26,705 nucleotides of DNA from Flavobacteriales bacterium UBA979 (GTDB lineage Bacteria; Bacteroidota; Bacteroidia; Flavobacteriales_D; Sanyastnellaceae). The first letter of the stretch is position 1, and each line of letters starts with the position of its first letter. The stretch spans positions 1 to 26,705 of the forward strand of contig DBBR01000083.1 in NCBI GenBank assembly GCA_002292325.1. Reading direction: 5' to 3'. A program made the position numbers and the translations under genes. The notes beneath the pieces were generated by a model, which ran no database searches, was not told the DNA's origin, and worked only from the letters and a program-made list of their open reading frames with translations. Shown in pieces: positions 8,702 through 17,242 of the stretch.

Positions 8702-9424
8702 TCATGGGGACGAGGAGAATTGGGCCAAATAAGCCGCAGCATGAAACATGCGACTTCCATACCAACTGAAAGCTTCACCGTCAACCAACTGAGCTGATCG
8801 ATCAGAGGTTCGGTACGATGCGAGGTGTTTTTTTCTAAAAGGAAACGGCTCAGAAGAAAGTAAAGCGGTGTCACAAACCATCCTCTTCCATTGGTCTTCT
8901 GCCAGGGTGGGATAGCGGTCTGATAGCTCTTCCGGGCAGGCGTTTTCGAATCCCCACCACTGCATCACATGGTGGATGTAGGTGTCTTTTCCTGCGATCA
9001 TTCTGGGTTGGTTCCAAATGACATACGCAGCTCGAGCATGCGGCAGGCGTGGCGCGCCCCAAGCAACCTCAATTCGTTTGCGCCAGATTTCTCCTTGATT
9101 CGGTCGTTCCACGGCCCTTGCAACTTCATTCAGCGCTTTTAGCGCGCTAGGAATGCATCGTACATCGGTGGTGAGAACCGGTGTGAATGTTTCGCATGCT
9201 TCAACTTGTTCTTTGGAGTTTTCTTCCCGGCATGCGATAATCACATCTGGTGCCAGGTCATGAACTTGATCGACGTGAAATGACTTTGTTCCGCCTATGA
9301 TTTTGGAGGAGTTCTCAAATCCAGGTGCTCGAACACAGAATTTAGTGCGTCCAACCAGTTGGTCTCCACAACCTAAATCCACGAGGTACTCCGTCCAGCT
9401 GGGAACCAAGCTCACAATTCGCAT
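8702..9424 (-). CDS. BtuF-like helical-backbone metal receptor / cobalamin-binding protein
   Basis: The 240-residue protein matches the periplasmic-binding-protein fold of BtuF/FecB-type receptors: MRIVSLVPSWTEYLVDLG at the start, GRTKFCVRAP, IGGTKSFHVDQVHDLAPDVI and the second-lobe segment RAAYVIWNQPRMIAGKDTYI. Family members bind vitamin B12 or other metal chelates for an ABC importer. The ATG at 9424 starts directly at the first beta strand, so no signal peptide is present; longer in-frame starts up to 9517 do not add one either. Similar signal-less versions are common in Bacteroidota. No ABC permease, ATPase or TonB-type B12 receptor is adjacent. It is divergent from the patatin gene, with 42 bases between the starts. 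Confidence 0.85.
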   Translation of the reverse strand: MRIVSLVPSWTEYLVDLGCGDQLVGRTKFCVRAPGFENSSKIIGGTKSFHVDQVHDLAPDVIIACREENSKEQVEACETFTPVLTTDVRCIPSALKALNEVARAVERPNQGEIWRKRIEVAWGAPRLPHARAAYVIWNQPRMIAGKDTYIHHVMQWWGFENACPEELSDRYPTLAEDQWKRMVCDTALLSSEPFPFRKKHLASYRTSDRSAQLVDGEAFSWYGSRMFHAAAYLAQFSSSP

Positions 9425-9454
9425 CTTGCAATGTACGGCAGAGGCATTCAGTTC

Positions 9455-9462
9455 TAAATTTG
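9455..9462 (+). promoter_or_regulatory. TAnnTTTG -7 promoter box before the patatin gene
   Basis: TAAATTTG fits the Bacteroidota -7 consensus exactly and ends four bases before the ATG at 9467. A TTG at 9426-9428 is 26 bases upstream, a little far for a -33 element. If the box is active, transcription would start at or just before 9467. The mRNA would then be leaderless, or translation would begin at the second ATG (9488). Confidence 0.45.
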
Positions 9463-9466
9463 TGGC

Positions 9467-11761
9467 ATGTGCGGATGGAATCGTTGGATGGTGATTTTCG
9501 GATTTGCAGTATTTCAATGCTACGGGTCCATTGCGTGTGCGCAGGATCGTCCCACTGTTGGAGTGGTGCTATCGGGAGGCGGTGCGCGCGGTGCAGCGCA
9601 TGTTGGATTTTTAAAGGCACTGGAAGAGGCGGGCATCCAAGTCGATTGCATAGTGGGGTCAAGCACAGGAGCGTTAGTTGGTGGTTATTATGCGGCAGGG
9701 TGGACACCTGAAGAAATGATGCGGGTGATGGAATCAAGGGAATTCACAAATCGCCTGAAGGGAATTCACGAACATTCTTTTTTGTTCAAGAACGACTTGG
9801 TTTCCCCTGCACTCTTCGATGTTCGATTCTCTGGAAATGATCGACAACTTAGGTCGAATCTTATTTCGAGCCTTCCGTTGGATTGGTCATTGATGGAGGA
9901 ATTGGGACCTGCAGAGGCTTTTTGCGAAGAAGACTTCGATAAGCTACTCATCCCATTTCGATGCGTCGGAAGTGATGTGCTGGCCAAAAGGGATACGGTG
10001 TTTCGTTCTGGAAGTTTGGTCCGAAGTGTGCGTGCTTCGATATCGTTTCCATTTTATCTACCTCCTATATGGATGGATGGTCGACCAATTTATGATGGGG
10101 GTCTTTACAACAACGTCCCGTTGGATGTGATGAGGCAAGAATTCAATCCTGATATCATTCTGGTATCGGCCATTCAATCTGCTGCAGTTGAGTTTGAATC
10201 AGATGACCTGATTAGTCAGCTAGAGGCTTTGATTGTGCGGGACCAATTGCAGTTGAGTGAAGCCAGTAATGTTTGGTTAATCGAGCCAGATTTGTCCTTG
10301 GGAACCTTCGATTTTGAAAGCATGAATCGGGCCATTGAAGTTGGGCGTGAATTCACTATTAAATATTTGAAAACAAATGATTTAGGTGTTTTTAGATCAA
10401 CTGAATTATTGAACAAATGGAAACTGGAGAGATCGCATTTTCGTGCAGCGTTGCCGATCTTTTCGATTGACACGTGTTTTGTAAGAGGATTGGAGCCTTT
10501 TCAGCAGTTGTACGCGGAACGTTTCCTCGATAAAGGGTCGTCCAATGGATCTGCACAAGCCTTGAAGCAGAGCCTTTTTTTATTGGATTCCGATGAACAC
10601 ATTGGACGCATTGACCCCCGAGCTCATTGGGATTCCGGGGCCGAGAAATTCAGGGTAGAATTGAATGTCCAAACGGAACGTGAATTATTCCTTGAGGTGG
10701 GGGGAAGCGTGCCATCAAACACGACCGGATTTGGATATGCAGGTATAGCCTACAATCGATTTTCACGGATTCCGATCCAAGTGAAAGGAGCTCTTGCGAT
10801 GGGATCGTTCCACAACTCCGGCCATTTGGGAATGCGGCTGGATTTTCACAAAAGGCTGCCCTTTGCGGTCGATATTTTTTCCACGACCAATCAATTCAAT
10901 TACACCCGTTCAATTTCTACTTTTTTCGACGACATTCAACCGTTGTTCCTCATTGCTGAGGAACATGAAAGAGGGGGGGTGCTGTCCACTCCCATTGGTG
11001 CAGCAAGTATCTTAAAAGGGTCTTTTACCAGTTTGCGAACCAAGGATCAATCGTACAGTGATTGGCTCTTTAATCCAAGTGATACCGCTGATGTCGAGGA
11101 GTTTAGAGGATGGGTGAGTGAGTTGCAATGGATGCATGATAAACGCGACGATGTTCAATTCCCTGCTTCAGGGGGTTTTGCCCAATTGCGCATTCAGCGT
11201 TTTGAGGGGCAAACAGAAGCTGTTGTTCGCAATGACGACAACATGGGCTCGCCTGACTCATTGCAGAGAGTTCATCAGTTTTTTCGTTTGCGTGCGCTTG
11301 GTGAGGTTCGGCAGTCCGCTTGGAATAGGCGCATTGTTTTCGGCTTGCGTGGTGAATTGTGTTTGTCGGATGAGCGGCTTCGGTCCACGTACCGTGCATC
11401 ACTTGCACAAGCTGTTGGATTCCAGCCCATGTTGGGTTCCAAAGCTCTTTTTTTAGAGTCTTTCAGGGCATATAATTTCATTGCATTGGGCACTTCGCTT
11501 GATGTGCATTTAGCCCCCAACCTCATCCTCAAGGGAGAGGTGCATGGTTTTCAGTCGTTTAAGGGCATTTATCAAGCGGAAAAGGGACCCGGGTTGAGGA
11601 GTGACACACCTACGCGGTGGATGTCAGGCGTGCATCTCATTTCGAATTTACCCATTGGCCCGATCTCACTCGGATTGGAGTATTACGAAAAGGAGAGAAC
11701 TCCATGGGTTTTTGAAGCACATTGGGGCTACCGATTGTTCAGAGAGTCAGCGAGGAGGTAA
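9467..11761 (+). CDS. Patatin-like phospholipase with C-terminal Omp85-type barrel (PlpD-like)
   Basis: The 764-residue protein begins with a signal peptide (hydrophobic stretch about 8-25, cleavage near ACAQ). The patatin domain follows: oxyanion loop GGGARG (37-42), nucleophile elbow GSSTG with Ser66, and the catalytic Asp210 in YDGGLYNN. These form the Ser-Asp dyad of a lipid acyl hydrolase. After a linker that may hold a POTRA-like domain, the second half is made of alternating amphipathic strands typical of the Omp85/BamA barrel, ending near PWVFEAHWGYRLF. This is the layout of type Vd autotransporters such as PlpD, which place the lipase outside the outer membrane. Six residues (RESARR) follow the expected terminal Phe. 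ATG 9488 is an alternative start that removes Arg6. The next gene begins 24 bases downstream. Confidence 0.92.
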   Translation: MCGWNRWMVIFGFAVFQCYGSIACAQDRPTVGVVLSGGGARGAAHVGFLKALEEAGIQVDCIVGSSTGALVGGYYAAGWTPEEMMRVMESREFTNRLKGIHEHSFLFKNDLVSPALFDVRFSGNDRQLRSNLISSLPLDWSLMEELGPAEAFCEEDFDKLLIPFRCVGSDVLAKRDTVFRSGSLVRSVRASISFPFYLPPIWMDGRPIYDGGLYNNVPLDVMRQEFNPDIILVSAIQSAAVEFESDDLISQLEALIVRDQLQLSEASNVWLIEPDLSLGTFDFESMNRAIEVGREFTIKYLKTNDLGVFRSTELLNKWKLERSHFRAALPIFSIDTCFVRGLEPFQQLYAERFLDKGSSNGSAQALKQSLFLLDSDEHIGRIDPRAHWDSGAEKFRVELNVQTERELFLEVGGSVPSNTTGFGYAGIAYNRFSRIPIQVKGALAMGSFHNSGHLGMRLDFHKRLPFAVDIFSTTNQFNYTRSISTFFDDIQPLFLIAEEHERGGVLSTPIGAASILKGSFTSLRTKDQSYSDWLFNPSDTADVEEFRGWVSELQWMHDKRDDVQFPASGGFAQLRIQRFEGQTEAVVRNDDNMGSPDSLQRVHQFFRLRALGEVRQSAWNRRIVFGLRGELCLSDERLRSTYRASLAQAVGFQPMLGSKALFLESFRAYNFIALGTSLDVHLAPNLILKGEVHGFQSFKGIYQAEKGPGLRSDTPTRWMSGVHLISNLPIGPISLGLEYYEKERTPWVFEAHWGYRLFRESARR

Positions 11762-11773
11762 GCCCTTCTTGAT

Positions 11774-11781
11774 TATTTTTG
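11774..11781 (+). promoter_or_regulatory. TAnnTTTG -7 promoter box before the Gfo/Idh/MocA gene
   Basis: TATTTTTG matches the -7 consensus exactly and ends four bases before the ATG at 11786, the same spacing as at the patatin gene. No TTG lies at the proper -33 distance. The start codon is well supported by the Rossmann fold that follows it, so a working box would imply a leaderless transcript. Confidence 0.4.
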
Positions 11782-11785
11782 CTCC

Positions 11786-12820
11786 ATGAAGAAGGTGAAG
11801 TTCGGAGTGATTGGCGCAGGACATATCGGCAAGCGGCATATGGAAATGATTCGACGGAATCCGTCCTTTGAACTCGTTGCTTTTGCAGACATCAAGAGTC
11901 CTGAGGAGTGTTCAGTCGACACAAACTTGCCATATTTTTCTGATTACCGCGATTTACTAAAGACGCATTCGGACCTGGACGTAGTCTGCATTTGCACACC
12001 AAACGGTTTGCACTCAGCTCAGGCCATTGATGCCCTTAACGCTGATTGCCACGTGGTCATTGAAAAGCCAATGGCGCTCACTCGATCAGAAGGAGAAGAA
12101 GTCCTCCATTCGGCTTTGTCCAAGGGAAAGCAGGTGTTTTGTGTCATGCAAAACCGGTATTCTCCTCCATCCATTTGGTTGAAAGATGTGATTCAGAATG
12201 GTACGATTGGAGCGATTCATATGGTCCAAGTGCAGTGTTACTGGAACCGTGATGACCGCTACTACAGCAAAAATCCATGGAAAGGAACCCATGATTTGGA
12301 CGGGGGAACGTTGTTCACTCAGTTTTCCCATTTCATTGATTTGATGTATTGGATTTTTGGTGATATCCATAAAATCCAAAGTCGCTTTGCAGATTTCACG
12401 CATCAGCACAATACAGACTTTGAAGATTCAGGTTTAATTTCATTTGAATTTGTGAATCATAATGCGCTTGGGTTGTTCAATTTTTCTACAGCTGTAGCGA
12501 ATCAAAACTTCGAATCTTCGATCACGGTGATAGGTGAGCATGGGACCATTAAAGTGGGAGGTCAATACATGAACGAGGTGGAAAAGTGCGAGATTAAAGG
12601 GTACGATATGCCCGAATTGCCACCATCCAACCCAGCGAACGATTATGGCCACTACAAGGGCTCTGCTGCCAATCACGGTTACATTTTCGAAAACATCGAA
12701 GCTACGTTGAATGGTCGAGAGGAAATTACGACCAACGCCTTAGAAGGCTTGAAGGTGGTGGATATCATTGAGCGGATGTATGCAGCTGGAAAACGTCCAG
12801 AAAAGCATGCAGCTGAGTGA
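11786..12820 (+). CDS. Gfo/Idh/MocA family NAD(P)-dependent sugar dehydrogenase
   Basis: This 344-residue oxidoreductase opens with a Rossmann fold (KFGVIGAGHIGKRH, Gly10/Gly12/Gly15) and has the family signature EKPMAL (Lys94). The catalytic segment DGGTLFTQFSHFIDLMYW has Asp172, His182 and Asp185. The stretch CYWNRDDRYYSKNPWKGT before it is typical of members acting on nucleotide-linked N-acetyl sugars, such as WlbA (UDP-GlcNAcA 3-dehydrogenase), so a role in making a modified sugar for a surface glycan is likely but not proven. The stop codon overlaps the next ATG by one base (TGATG), which couples it to the glycosyltransferase. The gene order suggests the dehydrogenase prepares or modifies the sugar and the partner transfers it. 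Confidence 0.9.
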   Translation: MKKVKFGVIGAGHIGKRHMEMIRRNPSFELVAFADIKSPEECSVDTNLPYFSDYRDLLKTHSDLDVVCICTPNGLHSAQAIDALNADCHVVIEKPMALTRSEGEEVLHSALSKGKQVFCVMQNRYSPPSIWLKDVIQNGTIGAIHMVQVQCYWNRDDRYYSKNPWKGTHDLDGGTLFTQFSHFIDLMYWIFGDIHKIQSRFADFTHQHNTDFEDSGLISFEFVNHNALGLFNFSTAVANQNFESSITVIGEHGTIKVGGQYMNEVEKCEIKGYDMPELPPSNPANDYGHYKGSAANHGYIFENIEATLNGREEITTNALEGLKVVDIIERMYAAGKRPEKHAAE

Positions 12821-13971
12821 TGCGGATTGCCAATGTGGTACTGAATGATTTCACGCGTGATAACCGCGTACTGAAAGTCGCTGCTCTTCTGCAGAAAAAT
12901 GGAGCGGATGTGACTGTTGTCGCGCTCCATCGCCCAAACCTTCCAAGTTTTGAACGCCATGAAACGCATGGTTTTGCTATTCAACGCGTCTCCATTCTTT
13001 CACCGAAACATCGCCTTTTTTCGCTGGTAAAGTGGCTCGAGTTGGTCGTCAAGATCACATGGCGTCATCGCGCTGCCGATCTGTGGCATTGCAATGATGC
13101 CGAAGCCTTTGCCATTGGCTTAATCGCCAAATTGACACGTCCACAACTCAAATTGGTCTACGACTGCCATGAATTTGAATCAGAGCGTAATGGGAAGTCA
13201 GCCTGGTTGAGTCGAAGTGTGCGATGGATGGAAGAGCGCTTTATTTGCAGAGCTGAGGAGGTGATCGTGGTCAGTCCCTCTATTCAGGCAGCCTATCGCG
13301 ATCGCTACGATTCCAGAGGAATGAAACGAATTTCACTGATTCGCAACGTGCCTGATGCGCGGACCTCTCTCACGAATTCACAGCCACTCCGGAACGGATT
13401 GGGGTTGGTGCATGGGGAGTTCATTGCGCTGTATCAGGGAGCATTGACATTCAATCGCGGAGTGGAAACACTCGTCGCCATGGCCCCCATGCTCGAAGGA
13501 ACTTCGATTCATTTGGTCTTCATGGGTTACGGTCCATTGGAACCCTTGGTGAAGGATGCGGTTTCCAACCATGCACATGTTCATTTTCAAGCTGCAGTGC
13601 CTTACACAGAAGTGTTGGATTACACGAGCGACGCCGACGTGGGGTTGGTTTCCGTTCGACCGGTTTGCTTGAGTTACCTCTATTGCTTACCCAACAAACT
13701 ATTTGAATCCATTCAAGCGGGAATTCCTGTGTTGGTAAATGACTTGCCTGACTGCGTATCCTTGATTAATAAATACGGAATCGGGGCGAAGGTAGAAGGA
13801 GAGGAACCGGGAAATTGGTTCCGTGCTATTAGCCGGGCATCGACGAAAAAGCCCGCTTGGAAAAAGCAGGCTCATTCGAATATTCTCCACGCCCAGACCG
13901 ACTTAAATTGGGGGAAGGAGTCACAGATTTTAGTGGAACTTTACAACCGGGTTGGACTAGCCGCCAATTGA
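12820..13971 (+). CDS. Family 4 (GT-B) glycosyltransferase
   Basis: The 383-residue protein has the two-lobed GT-B layout. The N-terminal lobe contains VVLNDFTRDNRVLKVAALLQ, the acceptor-side segment LWHCNDAEAFAIGLIAK and LVYDCHEFESER. The C-terminal lobe contains YQGALTFNRGVETLVAMAP, FMGYGPLEPLVKDA and the nucleotide-sugar-binding segment PNKLFESIQAGIPVLVNDLPD, with the conserved Glu of the EX7E motif. It has no membrane segment and probably works at the inner membrane face on a lipid-linked or surface glycan. I prefer ATG 12820 over GTG 12817 because it gives the TGATG stop-start overlap. Its 3' end runs 15 bases into the convergent TPR-like gene. Donor and acceptor are not predictable. Confidence 0.9.
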   Translation: MRIANVVLNDFTRDNRVLKVAALLQKNGADVTVVALHRPNLPSFERHETHGFAIQRVSILSPKHRLFSLVKWLELVVKITWRHRAADLWHCNDAEAFAIGLIAKLTRPQLKLVYDCHEFESERNGKSAWLSRSVRWMEERFICRAEEVIVVSPSIQAAYRDRYDSRGMKRISLIRNVPDARTSLTNSQPLRNGLGLVHGEFIALYQGALTFNRGVETLVAMAPMLEGTSIHLVFMGYGPLEPLVKDAVSNHAHVHFQAAVPYTEVLDYTSDADVGLVSVRPVCLSYLYCLPNKLFESIQAGIPVLVNDLPDCVSLINKYGIGAKVEGEEPGNWFRAISRASTKKPAWKKQAHSNILHAQTDLNWGKESQILVELYNRVGLAAN

Positions 13972-14730
13972 TCGCAGCACCGCTTGAACTTCTCGGTCTG
14001 TGCCGAAAATACCTTCCGTTGCCTGGATCCACTTCCTCGCATCGGTTCGATTCCCCTCACCAGCGAGCATTTCTGCTGTATAGATGACGCCGTACTTCAA
14101 TAAATCGGTCTGGACCTCATGCAGGCCTTTACCACCGTATTCCACGAGCAATTTTTCTGCGGTTGCCCATGCTTCTGAAGCATCCCGAACAGCCTTACTC
14201 TTCCACATTACCGTACCATACATCAGCCAAGCACCGGGGTCTTCTCCGTCCAAAGTCCAGAGGTACTTGTAGTAGGACTTGGCCTTCGTGAATTTCTCTT
14301 CATCTACATAAATCTCACCTTGATTCATTGTAGCGCGCCGCAAATCATTGAAATAGTCCGTGTAATCATCGTAGTATTCGCGCTCTTTGTCCTTCTTCAC
14401 AAACTTCGAAGCGTACTTCAGAGCATCTTTCAGAGCTTTGCTGTATTTCTCCATCAACTCTGGATCACTGGATTCGGAAATCTTGAAGAATGCCATAGAC
14501 ATGAAAACATAAGGGACGGGCTCTTTTTTGGTCTCGTCGTCTTCGGTGTACCGAATGGCTTTGTACAATACCTTTTCGTACTTTCCATCGACCATCCACA
14601 TCAGAAGCTCATCAAAGTCCTCTTGAGGAATCAGCGGGGCTTCATCCTCGTCACCGTAACGTTGACCAAGAGAGGCAAAAGGTTGGAGTGCAATGAAACC
14701 AACTAGAAGTGTAAATTGTAATGCTTTCAT
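13957..14730 (-). CDS. Secreted TPR-like protein of unknown function
   Basis: The 257-residue product starts with a signal peptide (MKALQFTLLVGFIALQPFAS, cleavage near LGQ); an upstream ATG at 14781 would add 17 residues in front of it and is unlikely. The rest is almost entirely helical and charged. Repeating pairs of helices (KYEKVLYKAIRYTEDD; PYVFMSMAFFKI; EEKFTKAKSYYKYLWTLDGEDPGAWLMYGTVMWKSK; AEMLAGEGNRTDARKWIQ) look like tetratricopeptide repeats, which usually mediate protein contacts in the periplasm. I do not recognise a named family. It is divergent from the helicase gene (63 bases between starts) and convergent with the glycosyltransferase, whose 3' end it overlaps by 15 bases. No lipobox Cys is seen. 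Confidence 0.8.
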   Translation of the reverse strand: MKALQFTLLVGFIALQPFASLGQRYGDEDEAPLIPQEDFDELLMWMVDGKYEKVLYKAIRYTEDDETKKEPVPYVFMSMAFFKISESSDPELMEKYSKALKDALKYASKFVKKDKEREYYDDYTDYFNDLRRATMNQGEIYVDEEKFTKAKSYYKYLWTLDGEDPGAWLMYGTVMWKSKAVRDASEAWATAEKLLVEYGGKGLHEVQTDLLKYGVIYTAEMLAGEGNRTDARKWIQATEGIFGTDREVQAVLRSIGG

Positions 14731-14793
14731 ATCAATGGGATTACCAAATAACATGCCGAAGATAATGTGCATCCGCCGCAAGACAAGTAAGCA

Positions 14794-17223
14794 ATGAAAG
14801 ATTCTGTTGCGTTGTGGTTTGCCCGGAAGTCATGGATTCCGCATTCATTTCAGGTGGAAGCATGGAATGCATTTGAGCGAGGTGACGAGGCTTTGATTCA
14901 AGCTCCAACCGGATCAGGCAAGACGTACGCTGGATTAGGAGGAGTGGTGAGGTCAGCCCTCAAGGCGAATGCTGAGGGGAAGACGGAGCAGGGGTTGCAG
15001 GTTATTTGGATCGCTCCAATTCGTGCGCTGACCAAAGAAATTCAGATGAGTGCAGAACGCCTGGTGGAAGGTACGGGACTGAATTGGAGCGTCGGCGTTC
15101 GAACAGGTGATACATCGAATAAGGAAAAAGCAGCGCAGCGCAAGAAATGGCCTCAAATTTTAATTACTACACCAGAATCACTGCATGTCCTCTTGGCCAT
15201 GAAAGGCTCTGTGCAGCGCTTCGCGGGGTTGAAGTTGATGGTAGTAGACGAGTGGCATGAGTTGATGGGGACGAAACGCGGAACACAAGTTGAATTGGCT
15301 TCGGCTTACTTTCGAACATGTGCTCAAGACTACCGCATTTGGGGCATTTCTGCCACCATTGGGAATTTAGTTGAAGCGATGGAGGTTTTGATTGGACCTC
15401 ATCGATCGGGTACATTGATTCAAAGTCAGGAAGTGAAACACACCGAAGTCCATTCGCTGATGCCGAAGCGATTTGAGCGCTTGCCATGGGCAGGCCACAT
15501 CGGGGTCAAATTGGCTCAAGATGTGGTGGATGTGATTCAATCTCATTCGAGTACGTTGATTTTCACCAATACGCGATCTCAATCTGAAATATGGTACCAA
15601 AAGTTACTGGAAATCGCACCGGAATTATCAGGTGTTTTGGCATTGCACCATGGTTCCATAGCGAAGGAATTGCGGAATTGGGTGGAAGAGGCTCTGCACC
15701 ATGGTCAGCTCAAGGCTGTCGTTTGCACGAGTTCGTTGGACCTTGGTGTTGATTTTCGACCAGTAGAGGCGATCGTTCAGGTCGGCGGTCCCAAAGGAGT
15801 AGCTCGGTTCATGCAGCGCGCTGGTCGATCAGGACATCAGCCCGGTGCGACGAGTCGAATTTACTTCCTGCCAACACACGGACTGGAATTGATTGAGTCC
15901 AGTGCTTTGAGGGATGCCATGCAGCACAATCGAATTGAGCCCAGGGAGCCCATTGTTCTGTCTTTCGATGTCTTGATTCAATTCTTGTGCACATTGGCTG
16001 TTGGCGATGGATTTACGGCGGATACGGTCTGGAATGCACTCAAAGGAACCCATGCTTTTGAGGAAATGGATGAGGCAGAATGGCGATGGTGCTTGCGTTT
16101 TATACGAGATGGAGGGCCGGCGCTGGAGGCATATGGTGATTACCGGCGCGTTGACTTGGATGCGGATGAAGGCAAATATGTTTTGCGCGACCGTCGACTC
16201 GCTCGCAGGCACCGAATGAGCATTGGCACCATCGTCTCGGACCAAATGATCAAGGTAAAGTGGGCAAGGGGAGGGTTTCTCGGTCACGTGGAAGAATACT
16301 TCGTCGCTAGCATGGAGCCGGGTGATACTTTTTGGTTTGCAGGCATAAGCTTGGAGTTTGTTCGATTAAAAGAGGGTGCTGTCCACGTGCGCAAAAGCAA
16401 AAAACCTCGGGGTCGAATACCGGTTTACCTCGGCGGTCAGTTGTCGCTCTCTTCCGAGTTGGGCCATGCAATTCGTGATGAATTGGATGCCTACAGTAAA
16501 GGTCACATTCGATCTCCTGAGATGAGCCGCGTTAGCCCCCTGCTTGATTTGCAAAATGAAATGAGTCGGATTCCAAGGAAAAACGAAATTTTAATTGAGC
16601 AATTCGAGACGGAGGATGGTCATCACCTTTGTGTGTTTCCATTTGAAGGGCGAGCGGTTCACGAAGCCATCGGGATGCTCTTTGCCCATCGCTGGTGCGC
16701 GAGCCGCCCACTTTCGATCTCCATTGCTTCCAACGATTATGGATTTGAGCTGCTTTCTGATGTTCCCCTTCAGTCCAGTGAAGTTGAGTCTCTGAATTTA
16801 CTGGATACCAAGGGACTCATGGATGATTTGCAATCAGGTGTAAACGCTGCAGAATTAGCAAAACGCAGGTTCAGGGACATCGCGGTGATTTCAGGTTTGG
16901 CCTTCCAAGGATTTCCCGGGAAGCGGCAAGGAGTGAAGCATTTGCAATCTCATTCAGGACTTCTGTTTGACGTATTCAAAGACTTTGATGCGGAGAATCT
17001 GTTGTTGCGGCAAGCATATGATGAACTTCTGGATCAACAAATGGAGTGGAAGCGGTTACGCAAAGTGCTTGAGCGCATGGAGTCCAAGTCAAGAATTGTA
17101 ACATTTCCTCCTCACCCCACGCCGTTTTCTTTCCCTCTTGTAGTGGATAGACTTCGCGAAAGAATGAGCTCCGAGCAACTCGAGGACAGAATTCAAAAGA
17201 TGCTGGTTCATTCTACGCATTGA
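14794..17223 (+). CDS. Ligase-associated DEXH-box helicase (Lhr-type, superfamily 2)
   Basis: The 809-residue protein has all core SF2 motifs: Q-like opening WIPHSFQVEAW (14-24), motif I APTGSGKT (37-44), motif II DEWH (152-155), motif III SATIGN near 190, HHGSIAKE, motif V TSSLDLGVDF and motif VI QRAGRSGHQPG. The long C-terminal part matches the Lhr winged-helix and beta-barrel region. The opening FARKSWIPHSFQ and the total length fit the 'ligase-associated' DEXH helicase family, normally encoded beside an ATP-dependent DNA ligase, an exonuclease and a phosphoesterase and thought to serve DNA repair. None of these partners is in the window. The TonB-receptor gene follows 19 bases later but is functionally unrelated. 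Confidence 0.92.
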   Translation: MKDSVALWFARKSWIPHSFQVEAWNAFERGDEALIQAPTGSGKTYAGLGGVVRSALKANAEGKTEQGLQVIWIAPIRALTKEIQMSAERLVEGTGLNWSVGVRTGDTSNKEKAAQRKKWPQILITTPESLHVLLAMKGSVQRFAGLKLMVVDEWHELMGTKRGTQVELASAYFRTCAQDYRIWGISATIGNLVEAMEVLIGPHRSGTLIQSQEVKHTEVHSLMPKRFERLPWAGHIGVKLAQDVVDVIQSHSSTLIFTNTRSQSEIWYQKLLEIAPELSGVLALHHGSIAKELRNWVEEALHHGQLKAVVCTSSLDLGVDFRPVEAIVQVGGPKGVARFMQRAGRSGHQPGATSRIYFLPTHGLELIESSALRDAMQHNRIEPREPIVLSFDVLIQFLCTLAVGDGFTADTVWNALKGTHAFEEMDEAEWRWCLRFIRDGGPALEAYGDYRRVDLDADEGKYVLRDRRLARRHRMSIGTIVSDQMIKVKWARGGFLGHVEEYFVASMEPGDTFWFAGISLEFVRLKEGAVHVRKSKKPRGRIPVYLGGQLSLSSELGHAIRDELDAYSKGHIRSPEMSRVSPLLDLQNEMSRIPRKNEILIEQFETEDGHHLCVFPFEGRAVHEAIGMLFAHRWCASRPLSISIASNDYGFELLSDVPLQSSEVESLNLLDTKGLMDDLQSGVNAAELAKRRFRDIAVISGLAFQGFPGKRQGVKHLQSHSGLLFDVFKDFDAENLLLRQAYDELLDQQMEWKRLRKVLERMESKSRIVTFPPHPTPFSFPLVVDRLRERMSSEQLEDRIQKMLVHSTH

Positions 17224-17229
17224 ATGCTG

Positions 17230-17237
17230 TAAATTCG
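17230..17237 (+). promoter_or_regulatory. Imperfect -7 promoter box before the TonB receptor gene
   Basis: TAAATTCG matches TAnnTTTG at five of six defined positions and ends five bases before the ATG at 17243. It resembles the box positions before the patatin and dehydrogenase genes but is weaker, and no -33 TTG is at the right distance. Confidence 0.25.
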
Positions 17238-17242
17238 CATAC

